A DNA stretch of 64,000 nt, from NCBI RefSeq assembly GCF_026626705.1, contig NZ_JAPNKC010000001.1, positions 1 to 64,000 of the forward strand. The letters run 5' to 3'. This stretch comes from Pyxidicoccus sp. MSG2 (lineage in GTDB: Bacteria; Myxococcota; Myxococcia; Myxococcales; Myxococcaceae). Of this stretch, positions 1 through 8,930 are shown piece by piece. How positions within the stretch are numbered: the first letter of the stretch is position 1; each line of letters starts with the position of its first letter. The notes under the pieces are model-generated. The model had not been told where the DNA came from and did no database searches. It saw nothing but the letters and a program-made list of their open reading frames with translations. A program made the position numbers and the translations under genes.

Positions 1-759
1 CTCGATCTGGCGCCAGGCCCCAGGGGTCAGGCAGGTCAGGTCATCCTCTTCGGGGCGCGCGAGGACACCAACTACGTGGTCGCCCCGAGCTGGACTGCGT
101 TCCTCGAGCACGTGCTCTTCCTGCTCGAGTCCGGAAACGTCAACGTCCAGGAGCGGGACGCACACGGCTTCCGGCAGTTCGACACCTGGCATCCGGGCGC
201 CTCTCACTTCCACGACTACATCGCCGGCCTCTACAAGCAGCCAGGAGCGGCGTCAGACGCCATCCCGCCTCCGGGTGACGTGACGGGCATGCTCCTGCCA
301 CCCCATGGCCGCCGCGCCTACCCGCTCGGCCGCGAGGAAGAGATCCGCCAGTGGGCCACCGGGCTCCAGCACTTTCGTTTCTACTCTTCGTGTGGAGGGC
401 CGGATGAAGGGTTCGGGTTCCTCATTTCCCTGCGCTGCGCCTGGGAGTCGGAGCTGGAGCAGGTTCAGTGCTCTTTGTCGGCCATCCTGGAGGAGCTGGG
501 GATCGAGCTGGACGAGGGCGCGCGGTTCGAGTCCGCGGACGGTGTGCTCTCCCTCATCCTCTCGGGAGCCGAGGGGGATTCCGTCCACGTCACCGAGGCG
601 GATTATCAGAATGCCCGGCGCCTGGAGGCCGTGCTCCAACCCTATCTGGACCAGCTCATCCAACCTCCCCGGGCCAACGTGGACTGTGTCTGCCCGGAGT
701 ACTACGCCGGGTTCTGGGGGTTGACGACCCGCCCGCGCTTCCCACTGCGCAGCGCCTGA
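1..759 (+). CDS. SMI1/KNR4 family protein (5' end cut off)
   Basis: The reading frame is open from base 1, so the gene begins upstream; an internal GTG at 76 is not needed as a start. The first roughly 60 visible residues look like the end of an SMI1/KNR4 domain: a strand pattern with VILFGARE, then a tyrosine and tryptophan (VVAPSWTAFLEHVL). In bacteria this fold is common among immunity proteins of polymorphic and contact-dependent toxins and among general interaction proteins. The remaining about 190 residues, with several Trp and Cys, were not recognised. No toxin gene is visible next to it; what lies upstream is outside the window. Family call is fair, role is unknown. Confidence 0.7.
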   Translation, partial: LDLAPGPRGQAGQVILFGAREDTNYVVAPSWTAFLEHVLFLLESGNVNVQERDAHGFRQFDTWHPGASHFHDYIAGLYKQPGAASDAIPPPGDVTGMLLPPHGRRAYPLGREEEIRQWATGLQHFRFYSSCGGPDEGFGFLISLRCAWESELEQVQCSLSAILEELGIELDEGARFESADGVLSLILSGAEGDSVHVTEADYQNARRLEAVLQPYLDQLIQPPRANVDCVCPEYYAGFWGLTTRPRFPLRSA

Positions 760-871
760 GGGCTACGTGGGCCGGTAGGTCGCCACGGAGACGACCGAAT
801 CCCGCGTCAGGCCCGCCTTGACCCGCGATTCTCCTCGGGATTCGGCTCGACGCCGTCTCCCTGACGCTCAC

Positions 872-3064
872 TCACAACGCGAGGAAGTTCGCGGTCAGGA
901 AGGCGGCGTACCAGTTGATGGGTGTGAGCCCGTTGGTCGTGTAGTCCGCCGTATGATTGTTGGTGGTGAGCTGCCAGGAGGTGAGGTCCCACGGGGACCA
1001 GCCGATCCACACGTCGCCGTTGTTATTCATGAACGTGAGCGCGTTCGTTATCTGGGGCTGCGCGAAGGACTCGTGAATCCCGATGCCCATCTCGGACAAG
1101 AACAGCTTCTTGCCGTGGGTCCTCGCCCAGTTCGTGACCGCCGTGAGCTGAGCGCCGTAGGACGACTCATCGTTGCTGCCGTAGCCTTCCGGGTAATACG
1201 AATGCATGTCGAAGGCGTAGTTGTTGGCGCTGTCCGTGATGGACAGGGCCGCGACCGAGTCGAGCGGACCTCCGCCCGGAGCCCAGGTGTTCCAGTGCCC
1301 CACGTCCGATGCGCGCGTGTTGGGGACCAGGATCAACTGGGTCGAACCCGTTGCGCGTACGGCGTTCATGACCGTCTGAATCCCGGAGAACCAGGTGGTC
1401 GAAGTCATCGGGAGGTCATGCGGCTCGTTCATGAGGTTCAAGATGACCTTGGGGTTCGTCTTCACCAGATCCGCGAGCTTCGTCCAGACGTCGGCGAGAT
1501 GGGCCACGGTCAACGTCCCGTCTCCGATGATGCGTTGGACGTAGTTCGGGGTCTGGTTTCCAGCGCCATCGAACGCGCCCGTCGCATATCGGTTGTAGTT
1601 GTGCAGGTCGAGCACCAGGGTGAAGCCTTGGGCCGTCGCCAGGTTGATGTAGTTCAGCATGCCGTTCGAATAGGCCGTATTCAGCGGGCCATTGAGCGTG
1701 TGCTGGAGGCGCTCCCAGGAGATGGGCAAGCGAATCAGGTTGAAGCCCTTGCCCTTGTAGTATGCGAGCTCCGCGGAGATCTGGGTCGACGAGGGCATCT
1801 CGTAGTAGGTCTGGCCGGTCCAGCCATCCCAGTTGTTGCCGTACTCCATCCCCGCGCGGTTGATTCCGCGATAGGCCACGCCCGTGGGATAGGTCTTCCC
1901 CAGGCCGCCCGGCGGATTGGAGGGTTTCTCCAGCGCGATTCCATCGACCCCATAGACCACCGGGGAGGCGCTCTGGATCGTGAGCTTGTTGAAGGTCGTC
2001 AGCGAACCCTTGAGCGCGCTCATCGGGATTCTGACGCGCGTCCAGTGTCCCGGCGGCAAGGACCCGAGGCTCGGATTGGCGTAGGCGCTGATGGCGACAC
2101 CCGCATTCCCGTCGACCCCCTCCTGGCTGACGATGACCCTGAGGGCCTGGATCGCCGTGAGGTTTGACGTGCCCGGATTGATGGCGAAGCTCACGGCGAC
2201 AGAGTTGGCGACCGGAAGGCTGGATCCGGCCGCGCCCAGGGCAAGGGCACTGTTGGCTGGCGCCGTCACCTTCATGGACGTCGTGCCATAGGCCTTGCTC
2301 GCCGTGTCGGATGCGGGTGTGGTGCCGCCCCAGCTGTAGCCGGTGCTCCAACCGGACGCGACCGCGTCGTCATACAGGACCATCATGGAGGAGGGGTCGA
2401 GCGCGGGCAGCGGCGGAATTTCGATGGCGATGCCATCGATGCCGTAGGTGACCGCGGTCTCGGCCATGAGCGTGAGCTTGTTGAACGTGGTCAGCGAGCC
2501 CTTGAGCGCGCTCATCGGGATGGTGACGCGAGTCCATTCACCCGCGCCCAGGGAGTCGAAGCTCGGGTTGGCGTAGTTGCCAATGGCGACGCCCGCGTTT
2601 CCATCGGCGCCCTCCTGGCTCACGATGAGCTTGAGGCTCTTGATTGCCGCGAGATTCGCGGTGCCCCGATGGATGGCGAAGCTCACCGCCGTGTAGGTGG
2701 TTGTCGAGAACGACTGGCCATCAGCACCCAAGGCAAGGGCGCTATCGGCGGCGGAGGTGACCTGCATCGACGAGGTGCCGTAGGCCTTCGTGCTCGTCGT
2801 CGAGCTGTAGGTGATGTTGCCCCAGCTGTAGCCGGCATCCCAACCCGGCGTGACGGAATCGTCATACAGCACCGTCTGATAGGAAGTGTTCAGCGATGGC
2901 AGAAGCAACAGGCTGGCTGAGCTTGACGCGGTTGCTTCCGGGAGCAGCTCGCTCATTGTCAGGCCCGCTTCTTCGCTCGAGGGCGGTGCACATGCCGCGC
3001 CCAGGGTGAAGATGCTTCCCATCAGAACGTAAAGACACTTCCGCGAAACCGGTGGTCGTCCCAT
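872..3064 (-). CDS. GH5 family glycoside hydrolase lipoprotein with two tandem accessory domains
   Basis: Predicted exported endo-acting glycosidase of family GH5 (cellulase/mannanase type), 730 residues. A lipobox (LGAAC, Cys25) suggests a lipid-anchored surface enzyme. Residues about 61-215 and 226-380 are two copies of one beta-rich domain, probably carbohydrate-binding. The GH5 barrel fills about 395-730, with acid/base Glu547 in NEPH and nucleophile Glu658 in SEMG, both intact; DLHNYNRY and DMHSYYPE also match the family. A GGGAG Shine-Dalgarno lies 5-9 bases before the ATG. Substrate cannot be told from sequence. Base composition is lower than most of the window, in common with the next gene. 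Confidence is high for GH5, moderate for the accessory domains being sugar-binding. Confidence 0.88.
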   Translation of the reverse strand: MGRPPVSRKCLYVLMGSIFTLGAACAPPSSEEAGLTMSELLPEATASSSASLLLLPSLNTSYQTVLYDDSVTPGWDAGYSWGNITYSSTTSTKAYGTSSMQVTSAADSALALGADGQSFSTTTYTAVSFAIHRGTANLAAIKSLKLIVSQEGADGNAGVAIGNYANPSFDSLGAGEWTRVTIPMSALKGSLTTFNKLTLMAETAVTYGIDGIAIEIPPLPALDPSSMMVLYDDAVASGWSTGYSWGGTTPASDTASKAYGTTSMKVTAPANSALALGAAGSSLPVANSVAVSFAINPGTSNLTAIQALRVIVSQEGVDGNAGVAISAYANPSLGSLPPGHWTRVRIPMSALKGSLTTFNKLTIQSASPVVYGVDGIALEKPSNPPGGLGKTYPTGVAYRGINRAGMEYGNNWDGWTGQTYYEMPSSTQISAELAYYKGKGFNLIRLPISWERLQHTLNGPLNTAYSNGMLNYINLATAQGFTLVLDLHNYNRYATGAFDGAGNQTPNYVQRIIGDGTLTVAHLADVWTKLADLVKTNPKVILNLMNEPHDLPMTSTTWFSGIQTVMNAVRATGSTQLILVPNTRASDVGHWNTWAPGGGPLDSVAALSITDSANNYAFDMHSYYPEGYGSNDESSYGAQLTAVTNWARTHGKKLFLSEMGIGIHESFAQPQITNALTFMNNNGDVWIGWSPWDLTSWQLTTNNHTADYTTNGLTPINWYAAFLTANFLAL
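1925..2884 (-). repeat. Intragenic tandem duplication, about 492 bp unit, in the GH5 gene
   Basis: Two copies of a domain-coding segment follow each other with a period of 492 bp (164 codons); for example the TGAGCTTGTTGAA segment occurs at 1981 and again at 2473, each followed by a near-identical stretch coding for SALKGSLTTFNKLT. Ends are approximate. Confidence 0.8.
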
Positions 3065-3339
3065 TCGAGCTCCCTGGAGATGGACGCTGATTTAACGACC
3101 GCACCTTCAGCGGCAACCGCTCGCTTCCCGTCAATGACAACTATTGCTCTCCAGCGGGCTCACCCTGCGGAACGCGTTCACATCGTCGTCGTTGTCGTTG
3201 GCCTCGCGGCAGGGGTGGGTTCCCATGGGTGTGTAAATGGCGAGCAGGGGCGAAGAAGGAAGCTCTTCGGAGGCCACCCCGAGACGCCCATCCTGGGCTC
3301 CTGCAATTGCCCGGGAGGGGTGTTCCGGTCGCCAGGATT

Positions 3340-5778
3340 TCAGTTCGGCGGCGAGGCCGACAGGAAGTCCTCCAGCCGCGAGGACTCGGTGTTCAGCAGG
3401 GACTTCGCGAACAGATAGAAGCGATACGCGTCCCGGAAGTTCGAACCGAGTCCGAAGGAGACGCGAACGGCTCCGCAGGTTCCCTTGCTGAGGACCTCGT
3501 CATCGAAGGTCTTGCAGTCGAGGATCTTCTTCTTCTTGTCGAGCTCGCAGTGCTCGGAGCCAGCGGTCGTGTAGGTGGCGTGCTGGACCGCGCCCAGGTT
3601 GCAGAAGCAGCCGTTGCGGAAGGTGATGCCAAACGACTCCGCGGCTTTCTTGATCAGGGCGTGCGGGAAGAGCGCGTTGTAACAGTCGAACACGTTCAAC
3701 ATGATCGTCGCGCCCTTGTCTTCCGGCGAGGGACCATAGACCCGGCAGAGGGGGCCCTTGGCCTTGACGTCGTGCCGCAGTTGCTGCAGCTGCGTCTCGA
3801 GCCAACGCGCCAGCGCGACCGCCCGCTCGCCGATGCGGTCGATTCCAATCCGAGAGATGAACTCGAAGCCATAGGCGATGGCGTGGAAGGACGCGTAGTT
3901 GGGCGTGCCGACCTCGAACCGCCTCCCGTTGTCGTGGTGCAACATCCGCTCCGTGGGAGACCACGGTCCGGAGAAGTAGCACACCGCTCCACCGGCGAAG
4001 GACGGAGGCGTCAGCTTGCGAAGAGACGACCTCTTCGCGATGAGGCACCCGGCCCCGGTCGGATAGCCGAATATCTTGTAGAAGGACACGGAGATGAAGT
4101 CCGGGTGGTACGCGCTGCAGTCGAACCCCGACAACGGAACGAACGCCGCCGCGTCACACAGGACCATCGCGCCGCGCTCTTGAGCGAGCTGAATCCACTT
4201 CAGGTCATGCTTCGCGCCCGTGGCGTTGGACTGAGCGGGAAAGGCGAGGAGGTGGGGACGGCTGCTGTCGAGCTTCTCGAGCGACCGCAGCAGCGAGCTC
4301 TCCATGATCAACATCTCGTTCGTCAGGGGCACGTACTTCACGGAGACGCCCTTGGACTTCGCGAACTCCCTGATGCCATGAACCGAGGTGTGGTTGTCCT
4401 TGGTGAGCAGGAGCTCCGAGCCGTCCTCGAAAGGGAACGACTCCGCGACGATCCGGATGGCGCCGCTGGCGTTCGGCGTGAAGATGATCTCGTACTCCTC
4501 CGGCGAGCAGCGGAAGAACCGGTAGATCTCCGACCGGGCCTTCTCATGGGCCGCTTCGGTGGCCTTCGAGCCGGTGTGCGGATTGCCGAGAATGGTGCGC
4601 TTCAGGACCTGGTAGTCGTGCTCGATGAGGCTCTCTGGAGCGAGCGTACCGCCCACATGGTCCAGGTAGGCCTCCTGTGAATCATCCAGGCGTGAGAACT
4701 CATCCCGCCGCAGGGCTTCGACCTCGCCATCGGGATACTCCGGATGCTCGGCCAGGAAGGCCGCCTTCATCGTTTGATAGCTTCGAACGACGCGCGCTTC
4801 GGCACGCGGGTTCAGCAGCTCGCCTCGATTCTCGACGAGCTCCGGCGCCATCGCACGGAACGAGCGCAGCTCCTCGAAGTCAGGCAGCGCGCTCACCCCG
4901 ACGGTCTCTTTACTGACCTGATCGACCGACCCGCGCAGCAACCAGCTCTTCACCTCGTAGTTGCGAGATGGGACACGGGAGCGAAGCTCCTCGAGGATTG
5001 TATCGAGATATCCCTCCCGGGTGGGCGTGTCGCACTGATTGAACTCCTCCAGCAGGACACAGGAATTGAACAGGAACTCCCGCGTGTCCTCGTCGTCCAG
5101 GAAGAAGGACATGGGACACGAGCTCGCGACCTCGGCGACGCCACGACAGAGTCCCTCCTGGGTGAACGCGTTCGTGATCGGCGAGTGGTCGCTCAAGCTG
5201 AGCGCCCCGTCCAGGATGGCCGAGGGAGCACCAAAGAGCCGCTGGGTCTGTTGCCGAGCGAGGTCGAACAGCTCGTTGTACTGGAAGACGGTGCCGTAGA
5301 TCTTCCCTCCCGGCCGGAGCACCCGCTTGAACTCCCGCGCGACCCGGGCCTTGTCCGGTGGGAACATCAGGCCGAAACCACAGACGATGATGTCGAAGCT
5401 GTCATTGCCGAACGGCAGGTCCGCCATGTCGACGTCGGCATGGAACGCGACGTTCTGCTTCACCTCGTCGCTGACCACGGTCTTGCACACGTCGATCGCG
5501 GCCTTGGAGAGGTCCGTCGCGACGAGCTGCAAGTTCAACGGCCTGGCCAGCTCTTCATAGAGATAGGTCGTGATCCGACCCGTCCCGCACGCGACCTCGA
5601 GGATGTTCGCGACGGGGGCCTCCGGCCGGAGGTCCTTGCGGATCTCACGGACGAGGAGTTCACCGTAGGGTTCGAAGAGCTTCGGCCCCAAGACACGGTC
5701 ATAGAACTCCATGAACGTGCTCACGCTCCACTTCCGTTCCGATACCGTCTTGCAGTGACGCTTCGCCGTGTTGTTCAT
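3340..5778 (-). CDS. Methyltransferase fused to a MoCo-sulfurase-like class V aminotransferase
   Basis: About 812 residues in two halves. Residues about 20-250 are a class I SAM-dependent methyltransferase (motif I LEVACGTGR at about 60-68, then ATDLS and the VLRPGG loop). Residues about 380-800 are a fold-type I PLP enzyme of the NifS/molybdenum-cofactor-sulfurase type: PLP lysine at Lys568 in SFYKIFG, and a NGCFCNLG motif with Cys724 and Cys726, matching the persulfide-carrying cysteine region of MoCo sulfurases. The C-terminal MOSC domain of eukaryotic MoCo sulfurases is absent. The start is set at 5778 because GGGGAG lies 7 bases before it; an upstream in-frame ATG at 5826 has no such site. 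No molybdenum genes lie nearby. Substrate unknown; a sulfur-transfer or C-S lyase reaction plus methylation is inference. Confidence 0.85.
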   Translation of the reverse strand: MNNTAKRHCKTVSERKWSVSTFMEFYDRVLGPKLFEPYGELLVREIRKDLRPEAPVANILEVACGTGRITTYLYEELARPLNLQLVATDLSKAAIDVCKTVVSDEVKQNVAFHADVDMADLPFGNDSFDIIVCGFGLMFPPDKARVAREFKRVLRPGGKIYGTVFQYNELFDLARQQTQRLFGAPSAILDGALSLSDHSPITNAFTQEGLCRGVAEVASSCPMSFFLDDEDTREFLFNSCVLLEEFNQCDTPTREGYLDTILEELRSRVPSRNYEVKSWLLRGSVDQVSKETVGVSALPDFEELRSFRAMAPELVENRGELLNPRAEARVVRSYQTMKAAFLAEHPEYPDGEVEALRRDEFSRLDDSQEAYLDHVGGTLAPESLIEHDYQVLKRTILGNPHTGSKATEAAHEKARSEIYRFFRCSPEEYEIIFTPNASGAIRIVAESFPFEDGSELLLTKDNHTSVHGIREFAKSKGVSVKYVPLTNEMLIMESSLLRSLEKLDSSRPHLLAFPAQSNATGAKHDLKWIQLAQERGAMVLCDAAAFVPLSGFDCSAYHPDFISVSFYKIFGYPTGAGCLIAKRSSLRKLTPPSFAGGAVCYFSGPWSPTERMLHHDNGRRFEVGTPNYASFHAIAYGFEFISRIGIDRIGERAVALARWLETQLQQLRHDVKAKGPLCRVYGPSPEDKGATIMLNVFDCYNALFPHALIKKAAESFGITFRNGCFCNLGAVQHATYTTAGSEHCELDKKKKILDCKTFDDEVLSKGTCGAVRVSFGLGSNFRDAYRFYLFAKSLLNTESSRLEDFLSASPPN

Positions 5779-5785
5779 TCGCAGA

Positions 5786-5791
5786 CTCCCC
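5786..5791 (-). promoter_or_regulatory. Ribosome binding site deciding the start of the fusion gene
   Basis: GGGGAG on the minus strand, 7 bases before the ATG at 5778. It favours this start over the in-frame ATG at 5826. Confidence 0.6.
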
Positions 5792-6049
5792 AAGTCAGCC
5801 AAGACACAAGCGCAACCGGGGTACACTAGAGTCGGACATGCCTCGCCAGCAATCGGTGCGGGCTCGAGCGCGAGGGCTCGACGCGGAGCGGCAAGCGAGG
5901 GATTGACGCTCCGAGTTGAGAACGACTCAAGCGCCGATCAGACCCTGTCCGCAGACTCGCAGCGTGGGCAGGCCCAACGCCGCACGGGGCCGCGCGGGGG
6001 CGCGCTACGGGGCGGTGTTCGCCGCTCGAAGCCCCCTGCCCCGGAGGCA

Positions 6050-6095
6050 GAAGCTCCCGGAGTCGAAAAAAGACCTCAAAGACTCCGGGAGCTTC
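6050..6095 (-). terminator. Perfect 15-bp inverted repeat, likely terminator hairpin
   Basis: Arms 6050-6064 and 6081-6095 (GAAGCTCCCGGAGTC and its exact complement) around a 16-base loop. It starts 41 bases after the stop of the PNGase A-like gene. No clean T-run follows, though the minus-strand loop holds six Ts. Confidence 0.6.
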
Positions 6096-6135
6096 ATCGC
6101 ATGTCTCGCCGGCGACGCCGCCGGAAGGACCTCCC

Positions 6136-7761
6136 TCAGTCGCAGCCCTGGGCGTCCTCGGTGACGAAGCCGTTCTTCGTGGAGATACGGTGGTCGTAGC
6201 AGGCACCGTTCTCGGTCAGCTGGTAGCGATGCGTGGACGTTCCCACCGCGTTCCGCTGCGCGCGCGGCACGCCCAGGTTGTAGGCGGCCTCGCCGGTGTA
6301 GACGTCGGTGAACTTCCGCTTTGCCTGCGCGGAGGACCCTCGCGTGGTGCTCGCGTCCTCCGTGTCGCTGACGGTGATTTTCGTGCTCAGCCGGTTCTCG
6401 GCGTTGATGCCGACGAGCCCATCGAGCACGAAGCGCTTCTCGGAGCGGCTCACCGTCGGAAGGCTTCCAGGGCTGTAGGCGATGACGGTGCTGGAGTCGC
6501 TCCAGGACGCCGTGAGCTCATCGGGGTTCTCCTGGTCCCCCACCCAGCGGTGCATGCTCGAGTTGGAGACGGACTGCTCCACGGAGGTCACCACCCTCCC
6601 CTTCGAGGTATTCACGTAGCCGGAGATCCGCAGGTGATGGCTGCCCCGCGTGTCCACCTGGTTCCAGCCATCCACCACCGAGTGCCCCGACGCATTGGCC
6701 ACCGGGTCGACTTCGTGCGTCACCAGCCCACCGGTGACGCGCGCGCTGCTCGAGGAGCGCCAGACGAGCACGCTCGTCGGCAGATCCCACCCGGGCCGGC
6801 CCTCGGGAACGCCCAGCACCGACACCTTGATCTGGTGCGGCTGGCCGTCGGTCAGCAGACCGGTGAAGGGCGTGAGGTCATAGCGGATGGGGCGGACGTC
6901 GAAGGCGCGCGGCGCCGGCAGCGTGTACCAGAGGAACGGGTTGGACCAGCCGCCCGTGTAGACATGCGGGAAGGGCATGGCAATGCCGGCCACCCTGCCG
7001 TCCACTTCAATCTGCACCTCGCGGTACGGGCCGTCATCCGCCGGGCACGAGTACGGCACCACCGTCGGCGCGGTGATGTACCAGAACTCCTCGCAGCCTC
7101 CGCCCGAGCCCGTCGCATACACCTCGGCCACGAGCCGCTCGGTGTTCCGCGGCACCGTCACCTCACCGAGGAGCGCACTGCCCTCGCGGTGCGGGTTGGA
7201 CAGCGGCAGCACGTCGCTGGCCGTGTCCGCCGGCTTGTTGCGGCCCTGCGCCTGGTAGAAGGTCAGGTAGACCTGCACGTCCAGCACGCCGGTGTAGGTC
7301 TCGTTGACCACGTTGCCAATCAGCATCCACACGGGCTGGGGCTTCGAGAGCAGCGGCGCGTAGTCCGTGACGTCCTTCTCCACCGCCCACTGGATGCCAT
7401 CGCGGGAAGGCTCCGGCGTGGACGTCTTGAAGATGGCGACCCCACCCACCTCCAGGTGCCCGAGCCGGTCGTACTGCACGCCCTGCACCTTGCCCTCCAT
7501 GCGCAGCACCACCTTGTTCCACGGCCCGGGGCAGTCCGCGGGCGGGGTGAAGGTGCTGGTGTATGGCGTGAAGTCGTCGAACGGCTCGTCGACGATCTTC
7601 ACCGTGCACGACGGCGTGGCGGGCTTTTCCACCGGGCGGACGGCGGTGCGCGGGTCGTCCCAGTCGGAGCCGAACTCAGGGGGCGGGTCGGCGGCGTACG
7701 CAGGGGACATCGCGCCGAGCGCGAGGCCCGCCGCGGCGAAAACAGCGGTGAGACGTGTCAC
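6136..7761 (-). CDS. Exported PNGase A-like peptide-N4-asparagine amidase
   Basis: Predicted secreted enzyme of the peptide-N4-(N-acetyl-beta-glucosaminyl)asparagine amidase A family, which removes N-linked glycans from glycoproteins. 541 residues, with a signal peptide ending near SPAYAA. The family block is clear at about residues 85-150: the VQYDRLGHLEVGG segment, then the ST.EPSRDGIQW stretch and VEKDVTDYAPLL. The GTG start at 7761 is preceded by GGAG at 6 bases. The C-terminal half is beta-rich and less typical. PNGase A is best known from plants and fungi; in a predatory or saprophytic bacterium it may help feed on eukaryotic glycoproteins, which is inference. Confidence 0.8.
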   Translation of the reverse strand: MTRLTAVFAAAGLALGAMSPAYAADPPPEFGSDWDDPRTAVRPVEKPATPSCTVKIVDEPFDDFTPYTSTFTPPADCPGPWNKVVLRMEGKVQGVQYDRLGHLEVGGVAIFKTSTPEPSRDGIQWAVEKDVTDYAPLLSKPQPVWMLIGNVVNETYTGVLDVQVYLTFYQAQGRNKPADTASDVLPLSNPHREGSALLGEVTVPRNTERLVAEVYATGSGGGCEEFWYITAPTVVPYSCPADDGPYREVQIEVDGRVAGIAMPFPHVYTGGWSNPFLWYTLPAPRAFDVRPIRYDLTPFTGLLTDGQPHQIKVSVLGVPEGRPGWDLPTSVLVWRSSSSARVTGGLVTHEVDPVANASGHSVVDGWNQVDTRGSHHLRISGYVNTSKGRVVTSVEQSVSNSSMHRWVGDQENPDELTASWSDSSTVIAYSPGSLPTVSRSEKRFVLDGLVGINAENRLSTKITVSDTEDASTTRGSSAQAKRKFTDVYTGEAAYNLGVPRAQRNAVGTSTHRYQLTENGACYDHRISTKNGFVTEDAQGCD

Positions 7762-7862
7762 AGGTATCTCCAGGGAAGCGAGGAGGGCGCGCAGCCTAGC
7801 AGCCCCCCGGAGAAGTCACCGTGTCACTGTTGGAACTCGCTGGCGCGCGGCCCGCCGGGGAC

Positions 7863-8426
7863 TCAGCGCCCCTCGAGGAATTCCGTCAGGAGGGCGCGGA
7901 CTTGCGTGTTCGCGTTTTTCGCCTTCGTGGGCACGTAGCCATTGATGAACTCGAAGCCCTGGAGGCCCTTCAACACCAGGTACTCCCCGAGCTTCTTCCC
8001 GGGCCCGTCTCCCTTGTCCGCGTAGCACGTGAGGCGCTGAATCACCGCGAAGGGCTTGCCCTCCTTCAGCTGCCACTCCACCTTGTTGCCGTAGCGGGCC
8101 ACCGGGCACTCCTTGTTCGTGGGGAGCAGCTGCACGGTGAATTCTGTCCGCTCGCCCTTCTTGAGTTCGATGCTCCGGTGGATGCCGTAGGCGCTGTAGT
8201 ACTCGTACACCGAGTACTCGCCTCCCGGGCCCGCGCAGCGGATGGGCTCGTCGGAGCCTTCCTCCTCCGCCGCCTCCTCCCTGGCCTTCGCGGCGTCGCG
8301 AGCGCAGGTCGTCAGGTCGGTGTACTCGAAGGTGGTGGCCTGCTTCTGCTTCTGCTTCTGCGCCCGCGCCGGACGCGCGGGCAGGAGGCAGAGGGCGGAC
8401 AGGGCGATGACCAGGGCATGGCGCAT
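7863..8426 (-). CDS. Exported hypothetical protein
   Basis: 187 residues with a typical signal peptide (cleavage near ARPARAQ). After it comes a short KQKQKQ run, an acidic Glu/Ala-rich patch (about 45-58) and a compact domain with four Cys that could form disulfides. No family recognised. A GGAG site lies 9 bases before the ATG. It follows the PNGase A-like gene in the same direction but upstream of it, with 101 bases between. Confidence 0.7.
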   Translation of the reverse strand: MRHALVIALSALCLLPARPARAQKQKQKQATTFEYTDLTTCARDAAKAREEAAEEEGSDEPIRCAGPGGEYSVYEYYSAYGIHRSIELKKGERTEFTVQLLPTNKECPVARYGNKVEWQLKEGKPFAVIQRLTCYADKGDGPGKKLGEYLVLKGLQGFEFINGYVPTKAKNANTQVRALLTEFLEGR

Positions 8427-8651
8427 GGGCGGGGACTCCGGAAACGTGCGACGAGGCTCGCGGTGGTACTTCTACGCGAAGGATGCCTCGGAGACCTTCT
8501 GGGACTCCACCGCCATCAGGACTCACCGGACCTCCCAGAAATCCCGGAAGACAGACACGAGAGGGATTGAGGGACGGAGTCGGACGAGACACCGTGGATT
8601 TCAGCGGGAGGCGTCTTCCCTTGCGCCAGCCAGAAATGATGGAGTTCGCGC

Positions 8652-8918
8652 ATGCTCGAAATCCTCGCCATCATCGCGCTGTGCAAGAAGCTCGCGGCCA
8701 TCGCCAAGGAGAAGGGTCGCTCCGTGGGCTGGGCGGCGCTCGGTGCCCTCTTCTGGTTCATGGGTGAAGTCGTCGGCTTCGTCGTCGGCGAAATCATGGG
8801 CCTCGGGCTGGGCGGCTACCTGGTGGCCATTGCCTTCGCCTGCATCGGTGCCTTCGTCGCGCACACCATCGTCAAGGCGCTGCCGGAAGCGCCCGTCGCC
8901 GTCACCCCGGGCCTGTAG
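8652..8918 (+). CDS. Small membrane protein
   Basis: 88 residues with a first hydrophobic stretch at the N-terminus, a basic patch (KKLAAIAKEKGR) and two further membrane segments (about 26-48 and 52-75). It resembles the many small Gly/Ala-rich inner-membrane proteins of unknown role. A GGAG lies 8 bases before the ATG. It converges on the next gene, with only 12 bases between the stops. Confidence 0.7.
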   Translation: MLEILAIIALCKKLAAIAKEKGRSVGWAALGALFWFMGEVVGFVVGEIMGLGLGGYLVAIAFACIGAFVAHTIVKALPEAPVAVTPGL

Positions 8919-8930
8919 CCGCTTCGCTCC

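Larger units (their letters stand above)
5779..6135. other. Intergenic stretch of 357 bp
   Basis: It lies between two minus-strand genes. It must carry the leader and promoter of the fusion gene at 3340-5778 and the 3' end signals of the PNGase A-like gene. Apart from the 15-bp inverted repeat at 6050-6095 no gene, RNA or clear promoter was recognised; open frames here have no family features or ribosome binding sites. Confidence 0.5.

Noticed and set aside
818..2167. Plus-strand frame of 449 codons opposite the GH5 gene
   Set aside because: Antisense to the conserved GH5 catalytic region; no recognisable family.
3080..3418. Possible 112-codon plus-strand gene between the GH5 and fusion genes
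   Set aside because: It runs into the 3' end of the fusion gene, has no ribosome binding site, and no recognisable composition.
5826..6206. Possible 126-codon gene on the minus strand in the gap before the PNGase A-like gene
   Set aside because: It overlaps the 3' end of the PNGase A-like gene and the 15-bp hairpin, is Arg/Pro-rich and has no ribosome binding site or family features.
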